Assembly (NCBI GenBank): GCA_903920415.1
Contig: CAIXMD010000336.1
Coordinates: 1-7,004 of the forward strand
DNA length: 7,004 nucleotides
Reading direction: 5' to 3'
DNA from: an uncultured Desulfomonile sp.
GTDB lineage: Bacteria > Desulfobacterota > Desulfomonilia > Desulfomonilales > Desulfomonilaceae
A program made the translations under genes and the position numbers. Positions 5,771 through 7,004 of the stretch are shown here, in pieces (position 1 is the first letter of the stretch; every line of letters starts with the position of its first letter). The notes under the pieces are model-generated. The model did no database searches and was not told the DNA's origin. It saw nothing but the letters and a program-made list of their open reading frames with translations.

Positions 5771-7004
5771 CTACCCCTCCTCCCGGTTTTTTGGGAAAAA
5801 CCGTTCCCAGAGGACCCTCGATAGGAAGAGGCCATTACCTATAAGGTATCGTTTCCATAGACGACCCGGTTCTTGGATGAGCCGGTAAAGCCACTCCATT
5901 CCTATTTCTCTCATCCACAAAGGGGCACGCGGAATGCGGCCGGAATAGAAGTCAAAGAGACCTCCTACCCCCATTGCGACTCTTACCCCCGTTTCTTTCA
6001 AATGTTCGCGTATCCACAAGTCTTGTCTAGGGGATCCTAAGGCCACGAGAAGTAGATGGGCGCCCGAGTCGTTGATTCGCTGAATGATTGCGGGTTCGTC
6101 CTCAGGTCGAAAATAGCCGTCGCTCCATCCGCAGATCTGGACTTCCGGGTAATGATCTTTAATCCATTCAGTCACCCCTTCCGGCACGCCAGGTCTGGCT
6201 CCCAATAAGAACAATTTCCTGTCCGTACCGGCGAAACTCTCACACAGCATCGGAAACATATCAGTGCCATTAACATTTTGGACTATGTCCTTGGAGAGTA
6301 ACTTCCCGCCCAATTTGAGGCCGATCCCATCCGCCAGGCATAGATCTGCGCCCTGGAATACCTCCAGATAATCTATATTCCGATAGGCGATATTGGCGCA
6401 ATCGGCATTGACGAAGCAGATCTGTCTGGGTCCCTCGTCACTGAGCCACTCGAGAATGGTATTTATGGCTTCTGACATGGTGAGATTATTGATCGGGATC
6501 CCCAACATGGTTATCTCATCGGGCGCTGTGGAGACCCCGTCGCCGTACAGGATGGCAGGAATGGCTCGCAGGCAAATGCCTAAGTCACCCAAAATCCCGT
6601 GGTTTTCCACGTATTGCGAGTCCAGGTCCAACTCAGTTCCATAGTCAATATTGGCTCGCCGTCGGATCCACCAAGGGGAAATCAGACCAGGACGAACACT
6701 GTATCGCTTGCGTACTGCCCTCTCGCGAAGGCTCAGATCTCCAGGAGAGGCGGGGAGGGGGCCGACAAAGGACATATCTCCTTTTACTATGTTGAGCAAC
6801 ACAGGAAATCTTGCTATATGAAGCCGCTTGACGATCCGACAGCCCATTCCTTTATTTGTGAAGAATGAAAGTTCGTCATAGATCACGCACCATTGTCCGA
6901 ACCGTTGGGTGCGACGGAAAGAACAGCCTGATAATAAGTAAGCTACTACCATGATAGGGGAAAAAACCAGCAGCAGGATAATAGAGATGATTAAGTCAAA
7001 GAAG
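5771..7004 (-). CDS. PGT-like domain fused to WecG/TagA/CpsF (GT26) glycosyltransferase, 5' end outside window
   Basis: The frame is open to the right edge; 410 residues are visible. Numbering from the first full codon (7003): FFDLIISIILLLVFSPI is the re-entrant membrane helix of bacterial sugar transferases with the Ser15-Pro16 kink, so the ATG at 6952 lies inside a domain and is not the start. The PGT-like domain continues with GDMSFVGPLP (75-84), SVRPGLISPWW (102-112) and an AIPAILYG helix, to about residue 155. Its catalytic Asp-Glu is replaced by Ala64-Arg65 and the KFRSM box by DELSF. Residues 165-405 are a complete GT26 domain: LGIPINNLTMSEAI, VNADCANIAY, ADGIG with the conserved catalytic Asp225, NGTDMFP, LLGARPG, ALGSPRQDLWI, GVGGLFDFYSG, RAPLWM and EPGRLWKRYL. 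GT26 enzymes add an N-acetylmannosamine-type sugar to a lipid-linked GlcNAc in surface-polymer synthesis; the exact sugars here are unknown. It is upstream of and closely linked (4 bp) to the 4228-5766 gene in one operon. A known PGT-like domain on the same chain would tether the enzyme at the inner membrane. Confidence 0.88.
   Translation of the reverse strand, partial: FFDLIISIILLLVFSPIMVVAYLLSGCSFRRTQRFGQWCVIYDELSFFTNKGMGCRIVKRLHIARFPVLLNIVKGDMSFVGPLPASPGDLSLRERAVRKRYSVRPGLISPWWIRRRANIDYGTELDLDSQYVENHGILGDLGICLRAIPAILYGDGVSTAPDEITMLGIPINNLTMSEAINTILEWLSDEGPRQICFVNADCANIAYRNIDYLEVFQGADLCLADGIGLKLGGKLLSKDIVQNVNGTDMFPMLCESFAGTDRKLFLLGARPGVPEGVTEWIKDHYPEVQICGWSDGYFRPEDEPAIIQRINDSGAHLLLVALGSPRQDLWIREHLKETGVRVAMGVGGLFDFYSGRIPRAPLWMREIGMEWLYRLIQEPGRLWKRYLIGNGLFLSRVLWERFFPKNREEG
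5774..5784 (-). promoter_or_regulatory. Strong ribosome binding site deciding the start at 5766
   Basis: On the minus strand GGGAGGAGGGG lies within the last codons of the upstream gene; its AGGAGG core (5781-5776) is 9 bases from the ATG at 5766. This is the best Shine-Dalgarno sequence in the window. It favours 5766 over the in-frame ATG at 5835 and indicates coupled translation of the two glycan genes. Confidence 0.8.

Noticed and set aside
5767..5835. In-frame extension of the nucleotidyltransferase-like protein to an ATG at 5835
   Set aside because: The extra 23 residues (rich in Gly, Ser, Arg) do not belong to the fold, would overlap the upstream gene by 65 bp and lack a good ribosome site, while the ATG at 5766 has AGGAGG at 9 bases and begins exactly at the first beta strand.
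6952..6954. ATG near 6952 as the start of the GT26 fusion gene
   Set aside because: The frame is open to the window edge and the residues before this ATG (FFDLIISIILLLVFSPI) are the conserved PGT membrane helix, so the start lies outside the window.
1..7004. Search by eye for CRISPR arrays, tRNA/rRNA genes, insertion sequences and attachment sites
   Set aside because: No direct-repeat arrays, no clover-leaf sequence ending in CCA, no transposase and no paired terminal repeats were seen; nearly all the DNA after base 170 is protein-coding.

Overview
The window reads as chromosomal DNA of a Gram-negative bacterium. A Desulfobacterota-like (former deltaproteobacterial) source is my best guess, from the style of the long hybrid sensor kinase, the metallophosphoesterase subfamily and the envelope-polysaccharide genes. 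That is recognition from memory, not a search result. The main part has roughly 50% G+C. The first ~170 bases are only about 30% G+C (51 of 170 by hand count) and look like a different kind of DNA, so either a real junction or an assembly chimera lies near base 170-180.

Layout. Bases 1-170 hold an A+T-rich fragment, possibly the end-truncated piece of a minus-strand gene. From about 170 to 3202 on the plus strand runs a hybrid histidine kinase whose 5' end is missing: remnant of an extracytoplasmic Cache-like sensor, one membrane helix, coiled coil, two PAS domains, HisKA, HATPase and two receiver domains, with no Hpt domain. It overlaps by 31 bp a cytoplasmic calcineurin-like metallophosphoesterase (3172-4131), which suggests translational coupling. 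A 96-bp convergent gap follows. On the minus strand are two tightly linked genes, transcribed from the right edge leftward: a polyprenyl-glycosylphosphotransferase (PGT)-like domain fused to a WecG/TagA/CpsF (GT26) glycosyltransferase (5771-7004, its start lies outside the window), then, 4 bp later, a sugar nucleotidyltransferase-like domain fused to a left-handed beta-helix and a second PGT-like domain (4228-5766).

The most interesting point is in that minus-strand pair. Both proteins carry a PGT-like domain that keeps the membrane re-entrant Ser-Pro helix and the fold-defining motifs. Both have lost the catalytic Asp-Glu dyad (Ala-Arg in one, Arg-Phe in the other) and the Lys-Phe-Arg-Ser-Met box (both now end in Leu-Ser-Phe). 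The nucleotidyltransferase domain of the second protein has also lost its GGxGTR nucleotide-binding loop and its PKP lysine. The GT26 domain looks intact. A reasonable inference is that one active glycosyltransferase and several pseudoenzyme domains form a membrane-associated assembly or regulatory scaffold for exopolysaccharide or surface-glycan synthesis. The kinase/phosphoesterase pair is a separate convergent unit and I see nothing that ties it functionally to the glycan genes.
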